From contig NZ_SOEO01000001.1 of assembly GCF_004365655.1 (NCBI RefSeq), positions 1 to 64,000 on the forward strand: a stretch of DNA of 64,000 nucleotides, in the 5' to 3' direction. The notes beneath the pieces are model-generated. The model saw only the letters and a program-made list of their open reading frames with translations, ran no database searches and had not been told where the DNA came from. Each line of letters starts with the position of its first letter. The first letter of the stretch is position 1. This stretch comes from Epilithonimonas xixisoli (GTDB lineage Bacteria > Bacteroidota > Bacteroidia > Flavobacteriales > Weeksellaceae). The translations under genes and the position numbers were made by a program. Positions 1-8,530 of this stretch are shown in pieces.

Positions 1-53
1 AAGCCCTCTAGCGCCGATGGTACTGCGAAAGCGGGAGAGTAGGTCGCCGCCAG
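1..53 (+). rRNA. rrf: 5S ribosomal RNA, 3' end only
   Basis: The first ~53 bases read as the 3' half of a bacterial 5S rRNA: the helix IV/V segment (GGTACTGCGAAAGCGGGAGAG) is followed by a GTCGCCGCC-type 3' strand that would pair with the missing 5' end. The window therefore begins at the tail of an rRNA operon. The exact 3' end is estimated from family knowledge; a T tract and a strong hairpin follow at once. Confidence 0.85.
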
Positions 54-60
54 TTTTTTT

Positions 61-95
61 AAACGCTCATCATTCACTTGATGAGCGTTTTTTTT
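61..95 (+). terminator. rRNA operon terminator
   Basis: AAACGCTCATC and GATGAGCGTTT form a perfect stem with an 8-nt loop followed by a run of T. It directly follows the 5S rRNA end and is a classic intrinsic terminator for the rRNA operon. The ~250 bp after it (96-349) are A/T-rich with no ORF or repeat that I can support. Confidence 0.9.
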
Positions 96-349
96 GATCT
101 AAACTTAGAGAAAAGCAAATCTACAAGCAATCACATAACGTAATTTGTTAAGACATTTAAGAAAATGAAGGTTTTTTACAAAATCTTTTAATAATTATCA
201 GAGCTTATGGGTTATGTTAATCAAATATAATTTTTAAAACATCCTAGTTATTACTAACTTAATCTATAGGTTCTCATTAATATGACTTAAAATCTGTTAA
301 TCTTATAATAAAAATGTTGATTTCATTTTTTTTCGAATCTTAATTAGAT

Positions 350-357
350 TATTTTTG
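350..357 (+). promoter_or_regulatory. -7 promoter element of the 376 gene
   Basis: TATTTTTG matches the Bacteroidota sigma-A -7 consensus TAnnTTTG and lies 18 bp before the ATG at 376. I see no clear TTTG box at the usual ~19-bp spacing, so this is a single-element prediction. Confidence 0.5.
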
Positions 358-375
358 CACAAATTAATTTTTAAA

Positions 376-1872
376 ATGAAAAAATACTTAGTTCTTCTTT
401 TAATTTCTCTAATGGTAGTTTCTTGCTCCAAAGTTAAAGTAGAAGGAAATGTAAAAGGAGGTTCTCCTTTGGAAAGAATCGAATTTATAGAAGCTTCTGG
501 CGTTGCAACGCTTCCGCTTATCAATATTGGTGTTGATGAGAAAGGTAATTTCAAAGGAGAATTCAAAGCTCCTAAAAACGGAATGTACGCGATGACATAT
601 GCGGGTAAAATGAATTTCATTTATCTTAAAAAAGGTCAGGATTTGAAGATCTCTGGTGATGCTGCAACTTTCCCTGAAATATACAAAATAGAAGGAGATG
701 CTAAAAAGAATAATGATTTCATCACAGCTACTCAAAAATATTTGGAGACGTACAGTTCTAAACTGAATATGCAAATGCTTCAGAAAAAAGAAACGGAGTT
801 CCTTGCAGAAATCAAAAAAATCCATTCCGATCTTGAGAAAAATCTAGATGAAAATGCTGACAAAATTGGTGCAGATAGTGATGTCATTAAGCTTAAAAAA
901 GATGAGTTGACAACCAATATTTTGACTTTCCTAGTTCAGTATCAATCTACTCATGGACAAGTAACTGGAAATCCGACTTTCAAAGTTTCAAAAACTTTTT
1001 CTGATTACGAGAAATCTTTGACAAAAGATAATGATAGAATGGTAGAAAATTTACCTGTTTACAGAAATTACTTGTTAAACAAAGTTGGACAGGATTTCCA
1101 AACATTTGCTGAGAAGCAAACAGATAAAAATACTGCTAGTATGTCTTCTATTTTCGCAAGATACTTGGCTACAAATAAGGATATGTCTCAAAAAACAAAA
1201 GACTATCTTTTGGCTTTTGTAATCGCTAAATTTGATCTAAATCCCTATACAAGCGAAATAGAAAAAGTGAAAAAAGTAAGCGAGGAATATATCAAAGATT
1301 CTGAGGTGAAAAAAGATTTGAACTCTGCTATCAATGCCGTTTTCGGATTGAAAAAAGGTGAAGCTGCTCCGAAGGTTTCTCTTCAAAAATTAGATGGAAA
1401 ATCTGCAAGTTTCGAAGCCAATGGAAAACCAACTTTGGTAATGAGCTATGCGTCTTGGAATCCTTACATTGGACAATCTACAATTCCTGTTTTGAAGGAA
1501 GTCGTTGATTTTTATAAAGCAAAAGTTAACTTTGCATTCGTCAATCTGGATGATACAAAAGAACAATTCACAAAAACGGCTAATGCTATGTTCAAAGGAG
1601 TGCCTGGAACAAGCTACTATGCAGAAGGTGGATTGTCATCTGACTATGCTAAGAAATTCTTCATCTACGGATTCAAAATACCGGGATTTTTCTTGATTGA
1701 TAAAGATGGAAAAGTAGCGAGCCAAACTTTCTATAATTTAGGAGATGCTAAGTTTGTAGAAGAAATGAACAAAATTTCTGGTTTGCAAGCGCCAACTGTT
1801 AACCCGCAAGCACAATTGCAAAACGAATTGTTGCAACAGAATCCAAATGCAGATTCTGCAAATACAAAATAA
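376..1872 (+). CDS. thioredoxin-fold lipoprotein lacking the redox cysteines
   Basis: 498 aa. The ATG at 376 is chosen because it gives a compact lipoprotein signal (KKY, a hydrophobic stretch, VVSC with lipid-accepting Cys17); an upstream TTG at 355 would add seven residues before the signal and overlaps the -7 element. The N-terminal part resembles the DUF4369 domain often fused to TlpA/ResA-like proteins of Bacteroidota. The middle is helical and Lys/Glu-rich. The C-terminal third (from about residue 335) has a TlpA/AhpC-TSA-like fold. Where TlpA proteins carry WCxxC this protein reads W361-N-P-Y-I, so both redox cysteines are absent. It probably sits in the outer membrane or periplasm as a non-catalytic member; its function is unknown. 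rlmD starts 4 bp after the stop, so the two are probably cotranscribed. Confidence 0.75.
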   Translation: MKKYLVLLLISLMVVSCSKVKVEGNVKGGSPLERIEFIEASGVATLPLINIGVDEKGNFKGEFKAPKNGMYAMTYAGKMNFIYLKKGQDLKISGDAATFPEIYKIEGDAKKNNDFITATQKYLETYSSKLNMQMLQKKETEFLAEIKKIHSDLEKNLDENADKIGADSDVIKLKKDELTTNILTFLVQYQSTHGQVTGNPTFKVSKTFSDYEKSLTKDNDRMVENLPVYRNYLLNKVGQDFQTFAEKQTDKNTASMSSIFARYLATNKDMSQKTKDYLLAFVIAKFDLNPYTSEIEKVKKVSEEYIKDSEVKKDLNSAINAVFGLKKGEAAPKVSLQKLDGKSASFEANGKPTLVMSYASWNPYIGQSTIPVLKEVVDFYKAKVNFAFVNLDDTKEQFTKTANAMFKGVPGTSYYAEGGLSSDYAKKFFIYGFKIPGFFLIDKDGKVASQTFYNLGDAKFVEEMNKISGLQAPTVNPQAQLQNELLQQNPNADSANTK

Positions 1873-1875
1873 TAA

Positions 1876-3282
1876 ATGAAGCAAAGAAGAAACAAAATTC
1901 TTGAAAATATCAGACTCCTTTCTGCCGGTGCGAAAGGAGTTTCTGTTGGTAAAACAGAAGATGGGAAAACCGTTTTAGTAAAAGGAGCAGTTCCCGGCGA
2001 CCTTGTGAATGTGAGGGTTCAAAAATCAAAAAGTAATTATTTTGAAGGTGAAGCCGTTGATATTTTAGAATATTCGGAACACAGAGTAGAAGCCAAATGT
2101 ATCCATTTTGGAGTTTGTGGTGGCTGTAAATGGCAGAATATTGCGTATGAAAAACAACTCGATTTCAAACATAATGAAGTTGTCAATAACATCAAAAGAA
2201 TTGGTGGTTTCCCAGAGTTTGAAGAAGTTCCGATTCTTGGTGCGCCAGACCAATATTTCTACCGAAATAAAATGGAATTCTCGTTTTCCAATGCACGTTG
2301 GTTGACGAAGTACGAGATCAGTTCCGAGGAAAATTTTGGCAACAGAGATGCTCTAGGATTTCATATTCCGGGTATGTGGAGCAAAATTTTGGATTTAAAA
2401 GAATGCTATCTGCAAGAAGATCCATCAAACCAAATCAGATTAGCCGTTAAGAAATATGCAGTCGAAAATGGTTTGGAATTTTATGATGTAAAAGAACAAA
2501 AAGGTTTCCTGAGAACTCTGATGCTTCGTCAAAATTCCAAAGGCGATTGGATGGTACTTTTCCAATTGTATAAGGATAATAAACCAGAAAGAATCAAGTT
2601 GTTTGATTTCCTTTTGAGTGAGTTTCCACAGATTACGACTTTGGTTTTTGCCGTTAATCCAAAAGGAAATGACAGTATTTATGATTTAGATATTCAAAAC
2701 TATTTTGGAGAAGGTTTTATCTATGAAGAAATGGATGGACTTAAATTCAAAATCGGACCAAAGTCTTTCTTTCAAACCAACTACAAACAAGCTTTAGAAT
2801 TATACAGAAAGACTTTGGAATTTGCTGATCTTACAGGCGACCAAGTGGTTTATGATCTTTATACAGGAACGGGAACTATTGCCCAGTATGTTGCGCGAAA
2901 TGCAAAACACGTGATTGGGATAGAAGCAGTTCAAGAAGCTATAGATGCTGCTATTGAGCACGCAGAACTGAATGGACTTACCAATACAACTTTCTATTGT
3001 GGCGATATGAAAAATGTTTTCAATGATGAGTTTTTGGCCAATCATCCAAAAGCTGATGTTTTGATTACAGATCCACCAAGAGACGGGATGCATCAAAAAG
3101 TAGTAGAGCAGATTTTGAAACTCGCTCCAGAAAGAATCGTTTACGTAAGTTGTAATTCGGCGACGCAAGCCAGAGATATTGCATTGATGAAAGAGGATTA
3201 CGACTTGGTGAAAATTTTGCCAGTTGATATGTTCCCACAAACGCACCATGTGGAGAATATTGCTTTGTTGATCAAAAAATAA
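1876..3282 (+). CDS. rlmD: 23S rRNA (uracil-5-)-methyltransferase RlmD (RumA family)
   Basis: 468 aa, close to the family's usual length. An N-terminal TRAM-like domain (about residues 1-70) is followed by clustered cysteines (CIHFGVCGGC, about 76-85) matching the iron-sulfur ligands of RumA/RlmD. The SAM-binding motif is DLYTGTGTIAQ (about 332-342). The C-terminal YVSCNSATQARD carries the catalytic-cysteine motif of uridine C5 methyltransferases. The family uses S-adenosylmethionine to make m5U in 23S rRNA; the exact target (U1939-type or another site) cannot be told from sequence. The ATG lies 4 bp after the upstream stop, so it is probably cotranscribed with the 376 gene. Confidence 0.92.
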   Translation: MKQRRNKILENIRLLSAGAKGVSVGKTEDGKTVLVKGAVPGDLVNVRVQKSKSNYFEGEAVDILEYSEHRVEAKCIHFGVCGGCKWQNIAYEKQLDFKHNEVVNNIKRIGGFPEFEEVPILGAPDQYFYRNKMEFSFSNARWLTKYEISSEENFGNRDALGFHIPGMWSKILDLKECYLQEDPSNQIRLAVKKYAVENGLEFYDVKEQKGFLRTLMLRQNSKGDWMVLFQLYKDNKPERIKLFDFLLSEFPQITTLVFAVNPKGNDSIYDLDIQNYFGEGFIYEEMDGLKFKIGPKSFFQTNYKQALELYRKTLEFADLTGDQVVYDLYTGTGTIAQYVARNAKHVIGIEAVQEAIDAAIEHAELNGLTNTTFYCGDMKNVFNDEFLANHPKADVLITDPPRDGMHQKVVEQILKLAPERIVYVSCNSATQARDIALMKEDYDLVKILPVDMFPQTHHVENIALLIKK

Positions 3283-3303
3283 TTATAATTTCCAGCGTAG
3301 ATT

Positions 3304-3774
3304 ATGAAGAATATATTTTGGCTTTTCGGAGTTTTGATGCTGCTCACCAGTTGTGGAGGAGAAGATGATATCTGCCTCAACAGCGATTCTACACCAAGAC
3401 TGAAACTGAAATTCAGAAATGCTAATGACCAGCTCATTCGTATGGATACACTTTATATAGATGTGGATTTTGGAAAAGATTCGTTGAGAAACACCACTAC
3501 TGCCGTCGCTGTAGATTCGGTTTTGGTACCACTGAGGATAGATGATAGTTCTTTCACAGATTTCTATGTCAGAACGAGAAAGGCTGGACCCAGAAGCAAG
3601 ATCAGAGTCAATTATGAGGCAAAATCTATCTACGTTTCTCCCGCTTGCGGTTTCAAAAGAAATTATGAAAATCTAAAGCCAGAACTCAGCCAGCCAGATC
3701 CGGTTCAAAGCATTCAAACCAACGTAACATCATTGACAGATGAGAATAGAATCAATTTTTATCTTCGTTTTTAG
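3304..3774 (+). CDS. DUF6452-like lipoprotein
   Basis: 156 aa with a lipoprotein signal (hydrophobic stretch, LLTSC, Cys17). The body is rich in beta-type sequence with conserved-looking cysteines (DDICLNS, SPACGF). I recognise it as the DUF6452 family of Flavobacteriia, which commonly sits next to a DUF6048 protein and rlmD, as here. It starts 21 bp after rlmD and its 3' end overlaps the next gene by 35 bp, suggesting translational coupling. It is probably an envelope lipoprotein; no molecular function is known to me. Confidence 0.75.
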   Translation: MKNIFWLFGVLMLLTSCGGEDDICLNSDSTPRLKLKFRNANDQLIRMDTLYIDVDFGKDSLRNTTTAVAVDSVLVPLRIDDSSFTDFYVRTRKAGPRSKIRVNYEAKSIYVSPACGFKRNYENLKPELSQPDPVQSIQTNVTSLTDENRINFYLRF

Positions 3775-4408
3775 TCTTTTATCTCTATCCGTGTTTGCTC
3801 AGAACCAAGCGGAAGAGAAAAAACAAGACTCGATAAAATGGAAGTACACGCCCAACTTCACCGTTGGTGTCGATGTTCTGAATATCGGAACAGGATTTTT
3901 TGGAGACAGACAGCTCATTCAGGGATTCGTATCCAGCAGGATCAATAAAAAAGTCCATGCCATTGTAGAAGTGGGTTATGACAAAAATATCTACGAAAAA
4001 AATGGTTACGATGCAAAAGCAGACGGACTCTTTGCCAAGATTGGAGGTTTCTATATGTTGTCGATGGATCCGGAGAATGACCTCAATGGGTTCTATGCTG
4101 GCGCCAAACTGGCAGGAAGTTTCTACAATCAGCAGTACTTTGCCATCCCAATCAAAGGCTCTGGCAGCGAGGGTGTTTCCATAGCTTTTGATCCTTCCAA
4201 GCAGAGTAGTTATTGGCTAGAAGTTGCATTGGGCGCAAGAGTTCAGGTTTTTGATACCAATTTTTTCATCGATGTCAACGCACAACCTCGATATTTGGTT
4301 TACACAACAAAACAAGAGGAGATAGAACCTATGATCATCCCAGGTTTTGGGAAAAGTTCCGGAAGTTTCAATATGGGATTCAGTTGGAGCATCGCTTACA
4401 AATTTTAA
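3740..4408 (+). CDS. DUF6048-like exported beta-barrel-type protein
   Basis: 222 aa with a signal peptide ending in SVFAQ. The rest has alternating beta-strand patterns typical of a small outer-membrane barrel (IGTGFFGDRQ, LEVALGARVQVFD, FNMGFSWSIAYKF) and ends in an aromatic residue, as many outer-membrane beta proteins do. I place it in the DUF6048 family. The start at 3740 lies inside the 3' end of the DUF6452 gene (35-bp overlap, different frame) but begins exactly at a good signal peptide, so the overlap is believable. The pair probably forms an envelope unit. Confidence 0.72.
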   Translation: MRIESIFIFVFSLLSLSVFAQNQAEEKKQDSIKWKYTPNFTVGVDVLNIGTGFFGDRQLIQGFVSSRINKKVHAIVEVGYDKNIYEKNGYDAKADGLFAKIGGFYMLSMDPENDLNGFYAGAKLAGSFYNQQYFAIPIKGSGSEGVSIAFDPSKQSSYWLEVALGARVQVFDTNFFIDVNAQPRYLVYTTKQEEIEPMIIPGFGKSSGSFNMGFSWSIAYKF

Positions 4409-4486
4409 AATACAAAGTCTGCAACTAGCAGGCTTTTCTGTTTTAATACATCGTATTTGAGTCCTGCAGACCATTGTCTTAGGTTT

Positions 4487-4588
4487 GGGCAGCTTTTCCG
4501 CCCTCCGTTCCCGCTTTTTTCTATTGCGCTGCCTCCGCCTCTGCTACGGCAGCACAATAGAAAAAGAGCTCCACTCAGGTCGGGCTGC
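4487..4588 (-). repeat. ~102-bp structured intergenic repeat, copy 1
   Basis: Read on the minus strand this begins GCAGCCCGACCTGAGTGGA and ends GGGCGGAAAAGCTGCCC, sharing both ends with copies at 11964-12066 and 17209-17313. Terminal GCAGC/GCTGC and an inner T-rich/A-rich arm can pair. This copy's apical part is unlike the others: CTATTGTGCTGCC pairs with GGCAGCGCAATAG to extend the stem. It lies between two convergent genes. Confidence 0.8.
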
Positions 4589-4674
4589 GGTGTGAGATCC
4601 AAAACACAATTCCAAATTCATATCAACCAAAGATTTCGACAATAGTTTAGATATGCAGAGATTATTAAAAAGAG

Positions 4675-4754
4675 AAGCTTCCCTCTCATAGTTGGGAAGC
4701 TTCCCATGAGATGATAGCAAGCTTGCTATGATATGAAAGCAGCGCTGCTTTTTT
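4675..4754. repeat. cluster of three perfect palindromes
   Basis: Within 80 bp there are three perfect palindromes: GGGAAGCTTCCC (4694-4705), ATAGCAAGCTTGCTAT (4714-4729) and AAAGCAGCGCTGCTTT (4736-4751). The last runs into a T tract and could terminate plus-strand transcription from 3740-4408. AAGCTTCCC also occurs as a direct repeat at 4675-4683 and 4697-4705. I see no coding sequence in this gap. Confidence 0.7.
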
Positions 4755-4809
4755 TATCAATGTGCAATTAGTATAATTTAATCCGATTAATTAGAAAGAA
4801 TATTTATAA

Positions 4810-4848
4810 AAAAAAGCACAAAACCGAAATTCAGTTTTGTACTTTTTT
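4810..4848 (-). terminator. sppA terminator
   Basis: ACAAAAC and GTTTTGT form a stem with a 9-nt loop, flanked by an A run on the left and a T run on the right. It can act as an intrinsic terminator for sppA on the minus strand (stop at 4871) and also for plus-strand read-through. Confidence 0.75.
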
Positions 4849-4870
4849 GAAATCTAATAATTATAATAAT

Positions 4871-6616
4871 TTAGTTCACTTTGATGCTAAAAGGAGTTTC
4901 CATCATGACAGCCGATTTGGTGTTTGGATCTGTGATGTGTTGGAAGATTTTGAAGTTCTCTTTCCCTATTTTATTTTTAATCACTCGGGTAGAGAAGTCC
5001 TCATCTGTTTCCGCAGAGAAGATCTGTTCAAACTTCGACATTTTTGCAGGATAAGAAGAAACACTGTAATCTTTTACGTTCGCCGATTTTGCAGCAAAGT
5101 TGATTGCATCTTCCAAAGTTCCCAACTCATCTACGAGTCCTATTTCTTTTGCACGCACGCCAGACCAGATTCTTCCACCTCCTACAGCATCTATCTGTTC
5201 AAAGGATTTTTTTCTGTTTTGCGTCACGAAATGGACAAAACGCTGATAGGTAGATTCTACGCTTCTCGTCATAATGTTCAATGTTCCCGGGCTTAGTCCG
5301 TTGATAGCAGAGATCATATTGGAGTTGGCATTGGTAGTGACAGCATCGCTACGGATTCCGTTCTTAGCTGCCAAATCTTTGAAGTAAGGAATAACTCCGA
5401 ATACGCCGATGGATCCTGTAAGCGTATTAGGCTCGGAATAAATTTTGTCTGCACCCATTGCAATGTAATATCCCCCAGACGCTGCGTAATCTCCGAAGGA
5501 AACTACCACAGGCTTTTTGCGTTTCAACTGTTGCATTTCGAAAAGAATTTCATCCGATGCATTGGCACTTCCACCTGGCGAATTGATTCTGAAAACGACC
5601 GCTTTGATGTTGTCATCCTTCTGTAGTTTCTTGATTTCTTTCACAAAGTTTTCTGCATAGATTGCATCGTAACCTTTTCCGTTGTTAATAGCGCCAGATG
5701 CATATAAAACTGCAACCTTGTTTTTATCACTTTTGGAATCTATAGAATTGGCGTATTTGGCAAAAGAAATTTTGTTGATCTTTTTATCATTATCAAGTTT
5801 AAGTTTTTTCTTGATGAGATTATCATACTCCGATTTTTGAATCAGCCCATCAGTCAGTTTGTATTTTAGACTCAAATTTGGAAGATAAGCATACAAGCTG
5901 TCTGTAATGGTTTTGAATTCTGGAGCAGGAATGTTTCTCGAAGTTGCGATTTTGTTGGACGTATTATTCCAAATATCGTTTAGCAAAGTAGAAAGTTGCT
6001 CTTGGTTTTCCGGCGAGATTTCGTCTTTCAAAAATGGCTCTACAGCCGCTTTGAATTTTCCGTGACGGATCACCTGGATTCCGATGCCGTACTTCTCAGC
6101 AAAACTTTTGAAAAAAGTTACTTCCGCGGAAAGGCCTTTCAGTTCAATGCCTCCAGCAGGATTTAGGTAATATTTGTCCGCTACAGAACCTAAATAATAA
6201 GCACCTTGAGAAACCGAATTCCCGTATGCATAAACAAATTTTCCACTCTTCTTGAAATCAATCAAAGCATTTCTGATGTCATCCAACTGTGTAATTCCAG
6301 CGTTGATAAAATCAGATTCTATACTGATTCCTTTGATCTTGTCATCTGTTTTTGCATTTTTGATGGCTTGCAAAACGTCATAAAGGAGAACGGCTTTTTC
6401 TTCCTTGTTAATAGAGAAAAAATCTTCCTGATCTTCCAGAGGACTGTCGATTACTTTTGTTTTTAGGTCCAATGTTAGGACAGAGTCAGATTTTACATCA
6501 CTGGTTTCGGAAATCGAAGATATAGCGATAAACATGATGAAAAAGGCAAAAAAACCTGCGACTACAATGAAAATTGCAGTTAAATTTGCGAGAACTAGTT
6601 TGAAAAAACTTTTCAT
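4871..6616 (-). CDS. sppA: signal peptide peptidase SppA, 67K type
   Basis: 581 aa, the long two-domain form. An N-terminal membrane segment (about residues 7-33) anchors it in the inner membrane. Two tandem S49-like domains follow. The Ser/Lys dyad can be placed: Lys189 in FKAAVEPF, matching the catalytic Lys of E. coli SppA, and Ser350 in INSPGGSANAS. The family degrades cleaved signal peptides in the membrane. The gene is divergent from folK with only 20 bp between the two start codons. It ends near a bidirectional hairpin. Confidence 0.92.
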   Translation of the reverse strand: MKSFFKLVLANLTAIFIVVAGFFAFFIMFIAISSISETSDVKSDSVLTLDLKTKVIDSPLEDQEDFFSINKEEKAVLLYDVLQAIKNAKTDDKIKGISIESDFINAGITQLDDIRNALIDFKKSGKFVYAYGNSVSQGAYYLGSVADKYYLNPAGGIELKGLSAEVTFFKSFAEKYGIGIQVIRHGKFKAAVEPFLKDEISPENQEQLSTLLNDIWNNTSNKIATSRNIPAPEFKTITDSLYAYLPNLSLKYKLTDGLIQKSEYDNLIKKKLKLDNDKKINKISFAKYANSIDSKSDKNKVAVLYASGAINNGKGYDAIYAENFVKEIKKLQKDDNIKAVVFRINSPGGSANASDEILFEMQQLKRKKPVVVSFGDYAASGGYYIAMGADKIYSEPNTLTGSIGVFGVIPYFKDLAAKNGIRSDAVTTNANSNMISAINGLSPGTLNIMTRSVESTYQRFVHFVTQNRKKSFEQIDAVGGGRIWSGVRAKEIGLVDELGTLEDAINFAAKSANVKDYSVSSYPAKMSKFEQIFSAETDEDFSTRVIKNKIGKENFKIFQHITDPNTKSAVMMETPFSIKVN

Positions 6617-6636
6617 TATAAGATAATTTGATAGAT

Positions 6637-7053
6637 ATGTCGTACAACAATGTGGTTTTGTTACTGGGAAGTAATATAAATAATCCAGAAAATAATATTA
6701 AAATTGCTTTGGAAAAAATAGAAGATGTAATAGGTCTAATATTAACAAAATCTGAATTAATCATATCAAAGCCCGTAGAATTTGATAGTTACAATAATTT
6801 TTGTAATATTGCAGTTCGAATTAAAACACAAATTTCGCCTATAAAACTGCTGGGTAAGCTGAAGGAAATAGAAAGAGAAATGGGTCGCACCAAGGATTCT
6901 TCTTATTTCGGAGCTTATCAGGACAGGGTTATAGATATTGATATAATATTATTTAATAGTATAAAGTTCATATCCAAAAAACTTATTATTCCGCATCACA
7001 AGAATCTATTTGAACGGGATTTTGCGATGAGATTAATAAACGAAGTACGATAA
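6637..7053 (+). CDS. folK: 2-amino-4-hydroxy-6-hydroxymethyldihydropteridine diphosphokinase (HPPK)
   Basis: 138 aa, at the short end for HPPK. The ATG at 6637 is preferred over the TTG at 6628. The nucleotide/pterin motifs are recognisable: VLLLGSN near the N-terminus, EREMGR, and YQDRVIDIDIILF with the magnesium-binding aspartates. The C-terminal PHxRxxERxF motif is degenerate (PHHKNLFERDF). It transfers pyrophosphate from ATP to the pterin in folate synthesis. sppA starts 20 bp away on the other strand. An OmpA gene follows 15 bp downstream and may be read through. Confidence 0.9.
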   Translation: MSYNNVVLLLGSNINNPENNIKIALEKIEDVIGLILTKSELIISKPVEFDSYNNFCNIAVRIKTQISPIKLLGKLKEIEREMGRTKDSSYFGAYQDRVIDIDIILFNSIKFISKKLIIPHHKNLFERDFAMRLINEVR

Positions 7054-7068
7054 ATAACGATAACACAA

Positions 7069-8505
7069 ATGATTATGAAGAAAAAACTATTTCTACTTCT
7101 CCTTTTACCAGTTCTAGGTTTGGCTCAAACCAATAATGAGGCTGCTAGTGATACGGAAATCAAAACACAACCTTTTAATAACAAAAGCCGACTTTTCAAA
7201 GATTGGTCTGTCTCTGTTGGTGGTGGTGGCGCTTTTATGTCTCATGCAGATCTTACATCGTTCTATGGAGGTGATATTAACTGGGGATGGCACGGCTATG
7301 TGAGTTTGGACAAACAAATCAGCCATACTTTTGGGATTTCTCTAATGTACACCAAAGGACAAACCAATCAAAAAGCTTATCTTAATGAAGCGGCTGGCGT
7401 AGGACACGGTTATACAAAATTTGACCAGCTTGCATTGCTAGGAGATGTGAATTTCTCCAATATTATGAGAAGAGTAGATAATAAGTCTAACTTCAGATGG
7501 GCATTGCACGGATACGGAGGAATTGGATTTACAGGGTATAAAACTTTCTTGCAAGACAATGCAATTCTTAGCAAATGGCCACTTTATATAGAGCAGAAAA
7601 TGGATATTGCCTCTTTTACCTACATTGGTGGAATTGGATTGAAATATAATATTTCCAGACTATTGGATATTGAGCTTAGAACTTTATATATGTTAAGTGG
7701 AGATGAGGAGTTTGATGGCGGTGGATGGACTAGAGAAGCAAATCCAGGCTATAACGAAATAAATGACACATACTCTGATAATGCTTGGTTGGTAAATCTT
7801 GGTATTTCCTTCAAATTGGGAAAAAACAAAGACCACCTTCGTTGGGTAGATCCCTTACAAATGGCTTATGCTAAAACGGCAGCATTGGAAGATCAGTTCA
7901 AAGATTTCAATGTTTGTGAAAAAGGTGATGGTGACAACGATGGCGTTTGCGACGATTGGGACAGACAACTAGACACGCCTGCCGGAGCGAGAGTAGATGG
8001 AGCTGGTGTTGCACTGGATATTGATTTGGACGGTGTTATCGATCTTAATGATAAGTGTGTAACAGTTCCAGGACCAATATCAAACAATGGTTGTCCAATA
8101 GAAACAACAGCTCAGCCAATTGCTACAAAGCAAGTCGCTATAGATGAAATTAATAAATATTTTAAAGGAATAGAATTTGAATTGAATAAAGATGTTATTC
8201 GATCAAAATCTTTTCAGGATCTAAATCAAGCTGCGGATATAATCAAAACTTTAGGAGCGGGCGATAGTTTCATTGTTGTTGGAGCTACAGACAGTAGAGG
8301 GTCCAGTGCTTATAATAAAAAACTATCTCAGGCAAGAGCTAATGCAGTTCTTAAATATTTAGTTGATAAAGGTGTTTCTTCGTCTGTATTAACTGCAGAA
8401 GGACGAGGTAAAGAAGATTTGAAATATACTGAATGCGATCCAGCTACCAATTGTCCGGAATGGAAAAATGAAGCGAACAGAAGAGTATATTTTGTAGCAA
8501 AATAA
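7069..8505 (+). CDS. OmpA-family outer membrane protein with calcium-binding repeats (copy A)
   Basis: 478 aa. Signal peptide ends in LGLAQ (the ATG at 7075 is an alternative start two residues in). An N-terminal barrel-like region (about 45-265) is followed by an Asp-rich thrombospondin type-3-like linker (DGDNDGVCDDWDRQ ... DIDLDGVIDLNDKC) expected to bind calcium. A C-terminal OmpA domain contains the peptidoglycan-binding signature (TDSRGSSAYNKKLSQARA). It likely links the outer membrane to peptidoglycan. It stands in tandem with a paralogue 25 bp downstream that has the same layout, and the pair is probably cotranscribed. Confidence 0.9.
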   Translation: MIMKKKLFLLLLLPVLGLAQTNNEAASDTEIKTQPFNNKSRLFKDWSVSVGGGGAFMSHADLTSFYGGDINWGWHGYVSLDKQISHTFGISLMYTKGQTNQKAYLNEAAGVGHGYTKFDQLALLGDVNFSNIMRRVDNKSNFRWALHGYGGIGFTGYKTFLQDNAILSKWPLYIEQKMDIASFTYIGGIGLKYNISRLLDIELRTLYMLSGDEEFDGGGWTREANPGYNEINDTYSDNAWLVNLGISFKLGKNKDHLRWVDPLQMAYAKTAALEDQFKDFNVCEKGDGDNDGVCDDWDRQLDTPAGARVDGAGVALDIDLDGVIDLNDKCVTVPGPISNNGCPIETTAQPIATKQVAIDEINKYFKGIEFELNKDVIRSKSFQDLNQAADIIKTLGAGDSFIVVGATDSRGSSAYNKKLSQARANAVLKYLVDKGVSSSVLTAEGRGKEDLKYTECDPATNCPEWKNEANRRVYFVAK

Positions 8506-8530
8506 TTAACTAGAAAAAAAACATTCAAAT

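Noticed and set aside
4457-4645. 62-codon frame over the structured repeat
   Set aside because: It crosses the stem-rich repeat copy 1 and the translation is Pro/Leu/Arg-rich low-quality sequence without homologous look; the region is better explained as a structural repeat.
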